A DNA stretch of 64,000 bases from Nageia nagi. Taxonomy: Eukaryota; Pinophyta. Shown here one piece after another: positions 1 through 12,619 of this stretch. A model generated the notes under the pieces. It was not told the origin of the DNA and made no database searches. It saw nothing but the letters and a program-made list of their open reading frames with translations. Location of the stretch: contig JBITNC010000002.1 in NCBI GenBank assembly GCA_050084985.1, positions 19,530,001-19,594,000 on the forward strand, in the 5' to 3' direction. A program made the translations under genes and the position numbers. Within the stretch, counting starts at the first letter, position 1. Each line of letters begins with the position of its first letter.

Positions 1-1
1 T

Positions 2-2440
2 TGACATTTATTTGTATTATGTCCTTTTTGCCTATGATAAGCACAAAATTCATTCTCCTTATACCATTTGCTTCCTTTAGCATTAGTATTTTCAGGTTTT
101 ATATCAAGTAATGTAATCATACCATTATCACATAATTTTTTAAGTATTTTAGCTAATGGTTCTGATAATGGGGTAAAATTTATTTTAGGCTTAGTTCAAC
201 ATTTTCTTCAATTTTTGAAGCTTGACCAGAATTTTCTATCATAGCTATTTGATTATTTTGTGGTTGTTTACTAATGTTTTCACATTGATTACCCTTTTTG
301 TATTCTTTTTTCTTGAGCTTTAGTTCTCCATCTTGAATTTTAACTCTTTCTATAACTACTGCTTGAGCAATAGCTTCTTCAAAATTTCTATGTTGTTGAA
401 TTTGGAGAACACTGGCTATTGGTCTTAAACAACTTTGGCTAAATAATTTAACCAATTCCTCTTGTGGTATTGTATAAGGCATACTAGTGAGTATAGCCCA
501 CCATCTTGAGATGTAATCTTGTATAGTCTCATCAAGAAACTGTTGTAATCTTGTAAGATTAGTAATTGAAGATCTTTCTTTAATATTGATTCTAAAATGT
601 TCTATAAATTGATTAGCCAATTATTCGAATGTATATAAACTATGTATGGGTAAACTATTATACCAATCTAAAGCTTGACCTGCGAGTGTCATAGGAAATA
701 TACATAACATTAATGAGTCATCATTAGCTATCTGATAACTAGAAAATGTAAATTTTCTCAAGTGTTCTTTGGGGTCTTCTCTTCCCTTAAATGATTCTAT
801 TTTAGGAAATTCAAACCTATATGGTAGTTTCTTTTTTGGAACACTTGGATGAATAGGTTCATTGTAAATATTTTTATAATTTAACTTTTGAAGTCCTTGA
901 ACATTCATTTCTCTATTTATAAAAATCCTTCATAAAGTCTTCTAATTCTTTATCAGTTCTACGACCTTGAGTGTGTCTATGATATCTTCGAGTATTCGGA
1001 TCCTTTTACAAAATTGATCTTGAAGTGTAAGACTCATAGTCAGAAGGAAACTTTGATGGTGGTGGAGGCAATATTTTAAGAGGTGAATGACATTACAAAA
1101 TAGGGATTTTAGGAGCTTTTTGGGATATACTTTTTCCATATAGATCTTTTCCTTTGTAATAAGGTTATTTTGTTTGATTTTGGGTTTGTTCAACCCAACT
1201 TTTAATGGAATCTTACTTTTGTTTATCATATAATTTTTGCAATTCTAGTTCTTTATCCATTTCCTTTTGTAATAAAATGGCTATCTCTTTATCCATCGCT
1301 TCTTATTTGTCTAAGTAAGGATCTCGATATCTTTGTATTTGACTTCCTTCAGGAGTTTCAGGTTTCAAATTTTTTATATTTTGATATTCATCCCACTATC
1401 TTTGTTTTTCTTTCTCCATACATAGATATTGTTCCCTTCTTATTTTTTCATTCTCTAATTCTTTAAGTTGTAGTTCCTGTAAATGAAGTTGAATCTCATG
1501 TTCTTTATGAAGTCTTTTCTTTTCTTGTTCTAGGAACTCATTTCTTTCTTTGTTTGCTTGTTCTTGTTCTATGAATTTATTTTTATCTCTAAGAAGTTTA
1601 TCTTCCATTTCTTTTAATTTATTTTCTTGTTCTTGAATTTTAATGAATTCGTTAACTTTTCTATTTTCTTCCTTTAGAAGATATTGCATCTTTGTGGCCT
1701 TTTTAATATCATTAGCATATGTTTCCATGAATTTTTGACCAGCTTTTGTTTTATATAATCATCATTCTTTTAGTTCTTCATAAGAAGGTATCTCTTCTAT
1801 TTTGAACTTAGATGTCCTTCTATGTAATCCTCCATTTCAGGAATAAGATTTCTCCATTTGCTTCGTTGAAGGAGCTCTAAGATAAATTACTTGTAGGTAT
1901 TGATAATTCATTTTTTCCTAATTCGAGAGATTTATGAGAAAAAGGAGATCTCTCTTTTCGGATTAAAGAACTGACTCTTCGACCATCTGATAATAGATGA
2001 ATGACACTTTCATATTCAACTTTATATGGCTTAGTCTCTGGTACCGCTATGGTTTCAGCCCGAGATTTATCCTCATCAATTTCTAAGTTATCACACCTTT
2101 GATTTAATTTTTTGACATCTCTTGGTAAACTAGAAGACATCTTAGGAATAGTCCTATAATTAGCTAGGCAACGATGAATTTCAATTAACTCTTCATCTAA
2201 CACTTGCATTCTAGCCTTGGTAATAGGATCTTCTATACTTTGTCTTTGCAATCTAGATTGATCATAACCTTAATCCCAATCTTTACTTTCATAACAAACT
2301 ACCTGTGGATCTGATTCATCTAAAGGAGGTGGCCTCCTAACCGAATACTCTATCAGATCCATATTGTCTGGATCTATTTCTTGTATTTCAAATGGGTGTT
2401 CTCGCATTTTCTTAGCGGTCATACTTCTAGTTTGAACCAT
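2..2440 (-). pseudogene. gag: Gag polyprotein of element A, decayed
   Basis: Structural capsid/nucleocapsid polyprotein. The start is the ATG at 2440 giving MVQTRSMTAKK, the MVxTRS-type N terminus common in plant Ty3/gypsy gag. The same frame runs on past a stop (TAA after ...ESKDWD, near 2270). Further in: a Lys/Glu/Gln-rich segment of about 110 residues that should form a coiled coil (1728-1396); a gag capsid segment with FPKIESFKGREDPKEH and LAGQALDWYNSLP (about 860-640); the next capsid part with FLDETIQDYISRWW (620-180); and a zinc knuckle CAYHRQKGHNTNKC (Cx2Hx4Hx4C) near the left edge. Stops near 910, 1010, 1275-1310, 1750 and 1840 and a frameshift near 178-180 show decay. Protease and RT should follow to the left. 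Confidence 0.85.
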
Positions 2441-4345
2441 TTTTTTTTAGATATTATAAACAAACATCGTAAAAAAGAAACTCTATTTTTATCTTTTATA
2501 TTATGTTTTCGAGAAAAAAATTTAATGCACAAACATCCTATATGTAAACTTATTTTTAACGATGTGATTATCTTTTTTAACTTTTTCACATTTTTTTAGT
2601 GTCTGAGTTAAATGAATGATATGAGTTGTTCATTTTTAATCTTTTTAATTTTCCTAGATTGTTTTGACTAGTCAAGTGTTAAACAAGGTAGGTTGGGTAA
2701 TTCTAAGTAATGTTTACAAGTTTCTATGGCTTTTGGCTTGGTTCTAGATGAGTCTCTTTTTTGACTCCTATCTAAAGGAAAGTCACCTTGGTCATCACCT
2801 CCAAGTGTAACTGGCTCTATGGCTTCAAGTGTGTTATGTCGATGGGTACAAAGAAGTAAGAATTAATGGCTGGTAGTGACATCTAACTCATTAATGTTCA
2901 ATTATTCCTTTAAGGCCTTATGAAATGCATTTAAACAAGTAAAGTTCATTTATGCATACTACCCTCTCAAACATTCATATCCATTCACTTATCTTAATGT
3001 GATGCAATCAAAGTTTATTTTAAGTGAATCTTGACCTTAATAATCCTATTGTTCTTTTTAATTATAATGCGATTCATTATCCAACCTCTTAATAATGTTC
3101 ATTAACTCCTTCCAGCTGTGGAAGTTTTATATGTGATAGATTCCCTCTTCTTACTAGTCACATATCTCTTTGACCTCCAATGGAGTGGTAATAGCAAACT
3201 TAGTAAAAAGCCATTAAGTGTAGATAAATTAATTAAGTGAGGTTCAATTACTCCTCCAAGAGTCACATATCCCTTCAACTTCCAATGGAGTGGTAAGGGC
3301 AGACGTCTCTAAGAGTGTTAATGTGAAGTATATTTCCAAATAAGATGTGAATAAATTTTACCTCTTTCACTTAACTTATTTCTGATCACTTAGGATCGCT
3401 TGAAGCACAAAAGTGAGAGCATACTTTGTTAAGTGAAAGTACTTAGTGTATTCGAATCCCTCCAATTCGTTAACCTTTTAATATAATTTATACTACCCAA
3501 AACTTGATTTATTTTCCTTAAGTTCATTCCTCTTAATGTGATTCATTTACTCCTTCCAATTATGGAAGTATTATGTGTAGTAAATTACCTCCTCTTACTA
3601 GTCACATATCCCTTCGACCTCCAATGGAGTGGTAAGGGAAAACTTGGTAAGAGGTCATTATGTGTGGATAAATTAATTAAATTAATGATAGTGTGAATGT
3701 GAAAGAAAAGAAGAATTAATTACTCCTTCTTATCAGGTCTATTCTGGTCACCGTAGATCGCACGAAGCGCAAAGGGAGAGCATAAGTAGACAAGATAAAA
3801 AGTATTAATTTTGTATGTACTATTCACCCAAAATATGAAAATAAATACATAACATTTTACATAAAATAAATTAATAAAAAATATGCAATTAATCTTTTCT
3901 ACCCGTTCTTATATGCATTCTAGGCAAAGGAATCACATTCAAAAGTATCCTTCCATTTTAACAATATATTATATATTTTATTTTATTTTTTATTTTTTAT
4001 TTTTTTTAGAATTAACAAAAGGAGACAAAATGACTTGGAGTATGAGTCATTGGCGTTTAAATAGAGATCGCTGGTGTTTATTCTGAGTTGTCGGCATCCG
4101 ATTCCAATCGTTGGCATTTATAATGAAATTACCGACATTTAGTTTGGATTACTTTGTAAATCACTAGTGTTCCTTTTGAGTTGCTAGCGTCTAATTCCAA
4201 TCGCTGACATTTCTACAACAGATTTTCTAAAAAGCACAGAATGCAAAATTTAAAGTTAGTATATGGAAAAATTCAAATAAACTAGATAACAAAAAGGTAA
4301 AATCATTTTTAACATAAACAAAAAACCTCCCTATCAATAACGGAA
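2441..4345 (-). other. Leader (5' UTR) of element A with internal repeats
   Basis: About 1.9 kb of non-coding leader lies between PBS and gag. Two repeat classes are visible. (1) At 4025-4215 a degenerate ~20-bp minisatellite of the type 'gagttgctagcgtctaatt'. (2) At 3120-3800 a module with the core TCCAATGGAGTGGTA at 3176, 3281 and 3620, accompanied by GTCACATATCCCTTC, and a companion 'agatcg...gaagc.caaa..gagagcata' at about 3390-3425 and 3755-3785. The reverse complement of the same motifs is found in the plus-strand leader of element B. Confidence 0.7.
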
Positions 4346-4366
4346 GGGCCCTCCTTCTAGCACCAG
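4346..4366 (-). other. Primer-binding site of element A
   Basis: The minus strand after the LTR end reads CTGGTGCTAGAAGGAGGGCC. Element B has the matching TTGGTGCTAGGAGGGCCC right behind its 5' LTR. The conserved position in both elements, rather than a tRNA match I can verify, is the evidence. It is not the initiator-Met type (TGGTATCAGAGC). Confidence 0.65.
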
Positions 4367-4368
4367 AA

Positions 4369-5215
4369 TGTTGTAGTGAAAATAGAGCTGGAATGTGGAA
4401 TAACATAAAATACAATTATTCTTAAATTTTCACTAAACCTCAAATTATGTAAAATAGGTAGAAATGTTGTAATTATAAATTGATATTGATTTTTAGCTCA
4501 AACTACAATTTTCCCTTGGAAGAGACTTTTACAAATGCCATTTGCCAAAATGAAGGTATTAGATCTTCATTATTTTTTATTTGCTTGCTTCTCTCCTTGA
4601 TATGGACAACCTGTAAATCCTACATACATGCAAAAGACAATAACATCAAAGCATCTATGTATGACATGTATTAAATTGAAGCTAACATAAAACAATAAAA
4701 GGTATGAGCTCGCAAGATTTTGGTAGCATTACCCTACTTCAAAATTGGGTCAAGATCCGGTCTCTATTGGTTTGTATTGGCTTGTATTTATAGATTTTGG
4801 GTGAGATGTTCCAAGGCTAGTAAGGGGAAGTGAAAAGCAACTGTAGGTCATAACTGACCCCCTCTATCCACATCATCTTGGAAGAATGAAATGTTTCAAC
4901 TTTCTCTTGCTAATTTGGTTTCTTATTTGGCTATTACAGAGTCGTCAGTGATTACTAGGCGGACGCCGATGATCATCTCAAAATGTCGGTGACTATTTTG
5001 GGTCACTGGTGATTGGTTTTCAATTTTGTAACAATATTAAAATGATCGCCAAATAGCCAATTTTACCTAAAAAGAGTCATGTGACCACCTTTTTTGCATG
5101 TACTCGATGGGAGTTATCCAATAATATGGTTTTTAAACCTATTTTATATTATCATGAAGAGTTATGATTATTTCAATGTTTACTGGTTAAAAAGAGACAT
5201 TTTTAGGTGTCTATA
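4369..5215 (-). repeat. 5' LTR of element A
   Basis: On the minus strand the LTR begins TATAGACACC at 5215, the same terminus as element B's 5' LTR (canonical TGTAGACACC with G to A), and ends CAACA at 4369, directly before the primer-binding site. It is about 847 bp. A TATA-like CTATAAATAC lies on the minus strand near 4790, a sensible U3/R boundary. Inside, around 4935-5025, there are several near-copies of a short 'gtcggtgatt'-type motif. The 3' partner LTR is beyond the window. Confidence 0.75.
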
Positions 5216-5216
5216 A

Positions 5217-5345
5217 AAATGATCTAAATGCACCATATAAATTGTATGAAATGATCTAAGTACACCATATGATATGAAATGAACCAAGTGCACTATATAT
5301 GATATGAAATGATTTAAATGCACTAAAATATGATCTGAAACCTTA
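5217..5345. repeat. AT-rich minisatellite, 'catatgatatgaaatgat' unit
   Basis: Four to five imperfect tandem copies of a ~27-30 bp unit with the core CATATGATATGAAATGATYTAAGTRCAC. Equivalent short clusters lie at 6000-6160, 6440-6500, 20930-21000 and 26280-26440, always within PPR-derived sequence. Confidence 0.7.
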
Positions 5346-5449
5346 TGAAGTGATAAAAGCATTAAATATGTTATCTAAGACCTCCAATAAATTTAGACCT
5401 CCCACTAAAGATCTAAATAGAATTGCATATCATATAATCATTTCAAATC

Positions 5450-5935
5450 CTCTAATCATGCATCATATCAAATAATTCCTAGGCCTTATGTATTGTTCCA
5501 TTCTTTTCATACATATTTATTAGGGTAATCATGACCATAATATTTGATGTAAACCCATTTTCAAGTACTCTTTCATGGATGTCCATACCTTATTCTAGAG
5601 CTCCTATGGTGGAAAATGATGGAAGAATGTTGGCAAAGGTTACAAAGTTTGGCTTTATATTTGATAATTGCATTTGCTTAAATGTATTTAAATCCTTACA
5701 AAAATCCATTTTATGCATATCCTATGATCATTGCAATCCATGAAACTATGTTTTTATCATGCATCTTGTTAAACAATTCCTAGGATTTATGTACTCTTCC
5801 ACTTTTGTATACATGTATATCAAGGAATTAACAACCATAACATTTGATGAAAAATAATTTTCAACTACTCTTTAATGGATTTCCATACCTTCTTCAAGAG
5901 TCATTCATGCTTCTAAAAATCCATTTTGTGTACAT
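5450..5935 (-). pseudogene. PPR protein fragment (minus strand)
   Basis: Minus-strand translation gives typical plant PPR sequence broken by stops and shifts: a GMEIHQRVVEN-like segment near 5900, VVNSLIYMYTK near 5810, then LEGMDIHERVLENGF-like residues near 5590-5540. These match the spacing of P, L and S motifs in PLS-class PPR proteins, which bind organellar RNA. No full 35-residue series is intact. It lies next to the LTR of element A in a block of PPR-derived repeats that resumes at 20220 on the far side of element C. It is a relic, not a gene. Confidence 0.65.
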
Positions 5936-5999
5936 TCGACCCAAAATATCTTGGCACATGGCAAAGGAAAGAAGCTATTCAACCTATATGATTCAAGTA

Positions 6000-6500
6000 C
6001 ATTATATGATATGAAGTTATATAAAAACACCAAGATGTAATATGGAATGATATAAGTACATCATATGATATGAAATTATTTAAGTACACCATATGATATC
6101 AAATGAACCAAGTACATTATATATGACATGAAATGATCTAAATGCACCAACATATGATATGAAACCTCATGAAGGGATAGAAACATAGAATATGTTATCT
6201 AAAACCTCTAAAACATTTATACCTCCCATTGAAGGATCTAAATAGACAATGTAATATGGAATTTTACAAGTGTCAAAAATCACTCCAAAAGTGGTAGGTT
6301 GGAAAAAGCATGCTTATAATACTTAGACAAAAATAGAAAAATATGTGGTTGCTAAGTGGATACCATCTTGTATATACATAATGATGAGATAAAAATAATA
6401 AAGCATTTTGTGGGCTACTTCACATGTTCTAAAATGATGTAACTATACTATATGATATGAAATGATCTAAATACACTATATGATATGAAAACATATTTAA
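6000..6500. repeat. PPR-associated dispersed repeats left of element C
   Basis: Contains more copies of the CATATGATATGAAATG minisatellite (6000-6160, 6440-6500) and, at 6310-6430, one copy of a ~125-bp dispersed module ('catgcttataatacttag ... aagtggata ... gatgagat...'). Other copies of that module are at about 21000-21130, 21720-21840 and 25625-25770. No coding potential. Confidence 0.6.
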
Positions 6501-6603
6501 AGATGATTTAAGTATATTTGAAACCTCTAAAATAATGGAACATGTTGTAGGCTCCTTCATTTCCTAGAAAATGATATAATTGATCCTCTCCTTTATTGGT
6601 GGT

Positions 6604-8207
6604 TATTATTGATTGTTATAACGTAACCTCAAAGGGTTTGGTCTAGTTATATTCTCCACTGCCTACAATGGTAGGTTCCTTGAAAGAGTAGAAGGTGGTG
6701 GGGATGTGCTCATGTTGGTTTTTTGCTCAATCTTTGGTTTATAGGTTAATTCCTATCTATATTCAAGGTTAAAAGTAACAAGAAATGAATGAAAGGATAA
6801 AGAGTTATAGGAAAGATACAAATAAATAAAAGAGGGCTAAAATAAGAAATTTACAACTCAGGCATTGTAGTGCAAGTAGCAATCCATAGACAAGATTAAG
6901 AATAGCAAACTATCTCGCACCTAGGGTCTTGCAATCACAATACATAGCCATAATTTAAAGAGAACATTTCACACATAACATCTATGAAAGTGATAAATAG
7001 CCACTTTATTGCAAAAGGGTAAAGTATTGTCTATTTGTATTATCATATGTGAATAGATCTTATAGATTTGGGAAAATTTGCTAAAATGTCTAACCTTTTT
7101 AATCTCTAAAAGTCGGCTATTTATACAACTTCCACCCCTTCTTGGATGGTTGAGTTTCATTAATATACATAATTGCTAGCATTGAATGAAATAACTAAAA
7201 CAATACTATTTACATAAATACTACAACTATGTTAGATTACACAGTGAATAAGTACTAATCAACATGACTATCTAGGAATTTGTAATTTCTAAATAGCCAT
7301 GTCCATAGAGCTATAGTCCTTCTGACATATCATTGACTACTCCTTCTTTGGCCATGTATCTGATTGAAGATAGCACTGTAGCTATTTCAGTAATTATTTG
7401 ACTACAAATTGATGGGTATGATTTGGTACTATGCTCTATTAGCTACTATCTACTTCTATGCAATCTTTATGATCTCTATTGTAGATGTTAGTAATCAGAG
7501 TAATGGTGGTTGATAGACATTATGTTAACTTGTTTCAAGAAGAAACTACCACTATTATATGGAAATGAGTTGGTGTTAACACATTAACAAGGTATTAGGG
7601 GTCAAATACTCAAGATAAAGTCGACTTGGGTGTTCATTCTTATGCATTACTCTTATCTTTGCTTAGCAAGTTCTATGTTCTTTGTTCAAGCTTTATCAAT
7701 GATCTATCTCTTTCAAGATCTATTGATTTTAGTCAAAAATCATAATTTCATCTCTCAAAATTAGTGGACTCTATTGATGATCTAGCTCTTTCAATACCTA
7801 TTGATTTCAATCAAAAATCATGATGTCATCTCTTAGAATCAGTGGGCTTTGTTGATGATTTAGCTTTGAATTTATACAACTCTTGGACACTTGTGTCAAT
7901 AATTCTTGGACACTCTTAAGGGAATAAATATAACTCCTAGACATTCTTATTTACATAACTCTCAAGTACTTTAAGAAAATACCATAACTCCTAGGTATTC
8001 TTATTTATAGTTCCTAACACTCTAAGAGACAGAAATGAGAAGAGGAGGAATTGACAAGAATGAAAGAATAGAAGAATTTACAACTCACAAAGACTCTAAG
8101 ATAATAACATCACTCTAGGCACTCTTATTTAAATAAATTCTAGGAACTAAATAATAAAATAATAAAGGATAAAGAATAATTTTGAATTACACTAATTTAG
8201 AGTGTAA
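6604..8207 (-). repeat. 3' LTR of element C
   Basis: Aligns end to end with 18619-20219 (both about 1.6 kb). Shared landmarks include 'tcgcacctagggtct' (6917 and 18932) and 'gaatagatcttatagattt' (7052 and 19067). Two to three copies of a ~78-bp unit 'ttgatgatctagctcttt...' start at 7695, 7773 and 7852, and 'cataactcctaggtattc'-type short repeats fill 7910-8110. Sampled stretches are roughly 80-88 percent identical by eye, pointing to an old insertion. Confidence 0.8.
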
Positions 8208-8299
8208 TTCTTAAAGAATAAAATCTTTTGGTAGCTCTTTGGGGTCTCTTAATGATGAAGAATAGAACCCTCTACTTGTTGCTTCTAATAGCTTGTCCA

Positions 8300-11200
8300 A
8301 AAGTAGACTTGGTAAAGGTATCAACTACTACAATCAGCTCTACTAGAAGGAATGGCTACATCTTTTTATTTAGATCACTAAAATCTTTATAGTCAATCTA
8401 TGATAAGATAGGGAATGTCTTAATCTTCACTATATCTACTTTAAACCTTATCAAAACATCATCTAGCCTTCCAACATGCAAACATCTTGTAATTAATTCT
8501 TGAGCTAACTCATTTATTTATTGTAAGTCTGAGATTTGCTTCTCAAAAAAGGACTGTTCAAAAAATTGAGTGGTATTGGGTACCCAACTGGTAGCACTAC
8601 CTTGTACATTTTGTTCTTTCCATAATTTGGGATCCTTCATCTCAATAAAAGAATTAAAAAAATTGTTAATGAATCATAGCTCTATTGTGATTTGATGCTT
8701 ATTAATATCCATGTTGAAGACCAAATTTTAGAGTTCAAAAATATCTTAAATCTTCCTTTGATACAACTATCTTCATTTAGAAGAGATTGTTGCTATATCT
8801 TTTTTAGTCAAGACCCTTAAATAGGATTGCATTCTTTCTAATCCTATCCTAGGTGTATCTAGAGCTAGCTTATGGAGAGCAATTTGAATATGGAACTTCT
8901 TATTTTCCTATATTATTTCTTCCTTTAGCAGATGCAGGTGTGATAATGTTATCATTCTATATCTGACTTGCTCCAACAAGGATTTTTTGGAATTCATTAT
9001 GAGCAATAACAACTTTGCATTGTCATCAAGTCAAAATTTATTTGTTATAATGATAGTTTGTAGCTCAACCTTAACCTACTTGACCTTATGAGCATCAATG
9101 ACTATAGCTTGAGCTTTGAGATCTTGTATTATTTGATTTGTAGCATCTAGCTTAGATTTTATTGTTGTTATGCTCTTATCAAACTCTAGTTTCTATTTGT
9201 CAAGCCTTGCAATCAATTCTTTGTTTTTATTCTATAACCAACTACTATTTTGTATTTAAGGGAGTATTCTTTCTTATACTAATTTATTTTCTTGCTTAAT
9301 TTTTCAATCTTAATCTCCATTGCTTGAAGACTTTTATCGACTACCATTGAAGTATTTACTTGGAATCTTAACTAGTTAATTGTTAGTGCATTTTACATAT
9401 TTACACCTATTATATCCATGAGATTAATATCCATTTGCCCTTTTTTGAAATTCATTTGTGCTATTTTAATATCTCTCATTTCTGTTACTTTGCTCAAAAT
9501 TCTTAACTTTTGCTTAGGAAGTATAGGAGACTTATTAACAAAAGTTGCCCAATCAATGGACTCTACAATTTATGTAGAAAAAATTAATTTTATTTTCTCT
9601 TTTGAGGTAGTAGGAATTGAAAAATGGGAAGTAGTAATTCCACTTGAAATAGATGTCTCAACTTATTAGGTAGGTTGTGACTACTAGGGAGGTGTTCGGT
9701 CTTGAACTTCTATTTCTTGCTCTACCTCTTCCATGACCTTATCTTCATCCTTAATTTTATCCATTGGGCTAGAGTCTTTCTTTTTTCTAGATTCATCATC
9801 ATCATCTCTCGATTCTCCTCTATGTGTAGCTACTGTAGATCTACTGGTGCCAAGTATGCTTCCCTTGCTTTATTGAATTTAGGTTTGTTTCTTTTTTAGG
9901 GTTTGTTATTATGCCTGGGATTCTTGTGTAGCACCAATATCTACATCTTGGGGCTCTCTTAACTATTATGTATCAAATATTTTTACTTCTTTTTCCATCA
10001 CCTTTGGAATTTCTCTTGTAGCCTCTGAAGGTGAAGGTATAGTTGTTTATGAATATGACCTTATCATATTGGTGTGAGGCTTTTTAATAGGCATCTCTTC
10101 TTTCTCTAGGATTTGTTACTGTTAAGCAAGGGTTTATATTTTCCTTTTCTTCTTTGGAAAAGACTCATAGGAAGAGGTGGTAGTATCTAAATGATCTTGC
10201 TCTCCTTTTTTTTGTAAGCTCAACCATGCTAGATGGTTGTCCTCCTTGTATTGGCCTTGCTCCCATAGCATATTTTCCTTGAAAATGAGAAGGAAGGGGC
10301 TATCCCAACTCTAGCAAAGGATCTTTGACATATTCAACCTCTTAGTACTTATCAAATTTGAACTTCTCAAATAATTCACTCTCTATGTGGTGAATTTTTA
10401 TTGTATATTCAAATTTAAATTTTGTAAAATAATAAATTTTATTGGGACCCCACCCAAGATTTACTAATTAGGTGAGGACCTTTGGGTTGAGAACAAAATC
10501 TTGTTGCTTATTCTTCTAGTTTCTATACTTTCTTATTCCCTCAAGGGCCATACAAGCCATATTCAGAGGTATGAACTCCTAATCAAGGTACATTTCTACT
10601 TCCTATTTAGTTTTATTTACAAAATAGTCTATATGAGGCCTACTATCATGGATAAAAGCTAGATGCTTTTTTCTTGACCTTATTATTTGAGTCATTTCTC
10701 CTGAAGGGTCATACATCAATGGAGCTTCCATCATATCCAATTTAAAATTCTATACAATGAATTTAGCTATACTATCTTTACATCCTATTTTTAAAAGAGT
10801 AAACTTTTTAGTAGAAGCCAGTATATCTATAATAGATTTAAAATTACCCCTAGACCCATATTTGCTCTTTATAGCATAAATTTTCCTTCCCATTTCTATT
10901 GAGTACAATTGGGGGGTTACATACTTGGGTAATAAAAAAGGTCTCTCAAAATACCCATACCTAATTATTATGGTGTGATTTCTTAAAAAGTACCAATCAC
11001 TAATTTTGTTTTCTCCTTGTAGGCCCTCATTGTGCTTTTGCATAGTCTGTTGGGGAGTTTTCTAGTCAAAATTTGTATTGCTATTGCATAGAATTATTCA
11101 ATAAACTCATAGTAGGATCCATGCAACTTACTCAAAACTAGTACCATCAAGTCATTTGGTACTAGTGTAGCATTGAAACTCATTGATTGAACTAGTAGCC

Positions 11201-12082
11201 TTGCCTCTATAAGTTTGTCAAGATTTTGATGGGCAAAGAGCCACCAAAGATATGAAGAGTGTCTAAAGTCTAATTCTCAATTTTGAATAGATGTCTCTTT
11301 ATTTCATTAGTAATGAAAGTTGAGAATTCATAATATACATAAGCCTCTGTAATATTATAAGCCATACATATCATAGCTTCATCTACTTCAATCTAGGTTT
11401 TCTTTCCTAGGATAACTACTAGTGCTTGCAACACTTTTCTATCATTTTTTCTTTCAAATAGGGCTATCTGATAGCTCAACAAGATTTTTTCCTTCCTGCT
11501 ATCTAGGTATCTCCCACTAATCTAACTCACCATTTCATCTTGATTAACATAAAATTTATTCTTCTCCTTTTTTAAATCAATTTTTTTTCACATGAAAAGT
11601 CTAGTCTACTGGAATAGCAAATGCTTGGATGATGAAATTAGGAGAGTAATCTAGTACTACTTTAAACATAGGCTTTGATGCATCTCCCTCTTCTAGGTTC
11701 TTGAACATTCCTACTTGGTAACCCTTCTGGTGATGTTTGTGTGGTAAGGAATATAATAGCTTGGAGCAAGTAAATGACTCATAGGGCACATAATAAGCTA
11801 GGCCCTAGTCAATCATGACATCCATTTTTGAATGAGCGAGTGAATTCCCTTTTCAATCACCTTGGGTGTTTTGTGCTATAGAAGAATGCGAATGGGGTTA
11901 GCTCTCCATGTGTGCATGTGACTGATAACCCCTATCTCAATCCAATTTATTCCTAGAGCACTCTTAAGATATTCTTCCTACATGGTCAAAAGGTTAGCAT
12001 CGAGTTTATCTATTTCAACTACAAAGGATGATTGAGAAGTATCCATGATATCAACACCCTTTCTTAAGCCTCTAGTTGTCAT
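8300..12082 (-). pseudogene. Extra reading frame behind integrase of element C, function unknown
   Basis: In the sense of the element, an ATG at 12082 opens a reading that starts MTTRGLRKGVDIMDTSQ and goes on in one frame for more than 100 codons with only a few stops, all of the kind that C-to-T change would create (after LLTM, after RILL, after QKWMS). Later pieces appear in shifted frames: 11789-11601, 11043-10750 (with WYFLRNHTIIIRYGYFERPF and LLPKYVTPQLYSIEMGRK), an acidic/Lys-rich part near 10300-9700, and a coiled-coil-like part near 9400-9050. I recognise no domain. Extra ORFs between pol and the 3' LTR are known in Tat-lineage elements, so an element-borne gene is the simplest reading. 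The end is uncertain. Confidence 0.5.
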
Positions 12083-12619
12083 TTAAAAATGATAATCTAG
12101 GCAATGCAAGGTATTGCAACATTTCTATCTCTTACTCAACTCAACTTTGAAATTTGTAAGTTCTGAATGCTTTAGAAATTTATGTGCTTGAAATTGGGTA
12201 AATGTTGAACTAGAGGGTATGGGGGGAATTTTATTCATCCAAGGTTGGTAAGATTTCTATTAATGGCAATTAATACTTAAGGATATCAAGACCCATGCAT
12301 TGTACAAATTGAGCTAGCATAGGCTAGATAAGTAGTTTCAAAGCATGCCAAACTTAATTTATGGTAAATGTATGATAGTTTGTGAAATATAAGTAAATCT
12401 TTCCTTAAATGCTACCTCATTCAATTGATAACTAAGTAGTACATCAATATTAACTCTTGATCATGCTGAATTAATGCTTAAAATTAATGACTACCTACTT
12501 TTTGAAAACTATGTGTAAAAGATATACAAGTCCCTCTTTAAAAAAAAACTATTTACAATATACATTGCTTTATGGGTACTACAAGATAATCTCACTACTT
12601 AGTAATGTTTCAAATAGAT

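Larger units (their letters stand above)
1..5215 (-). mobile_element. Element A: partial Ty3/gypsy (Tat-like) retrotransposon
   Basis: Read on the minus strand this is LTR (5215-4369), primer-binding site, a 1.9 kb leader and gag, running off the left edge; pol and the 3' LTR are outside. The leader motifs, the PBS and the gag protein all align with element B (39027-58158), which has a full Tat-type pol, so A is placed in the same family. Gag carries several stops and at least one frameshift, so this copy is dead. No target duplication can be tested because only one end is present. Confidence 0.85.

Noticed and set aside
2381-2599. Plus-strand open stretch of 72 codons
   Set aside because: Overlaps the gag start of element A in reverse; no independent support.
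9418-9899. Two plus-strand open stretches (83 and 65 codons) with hydrophobic starts
   Set aside because: They lie antisense to the coiled-coil part of the extra ORF of element C; hydrophobicity follows from reading a Lys/Glu-rich frame backwards.
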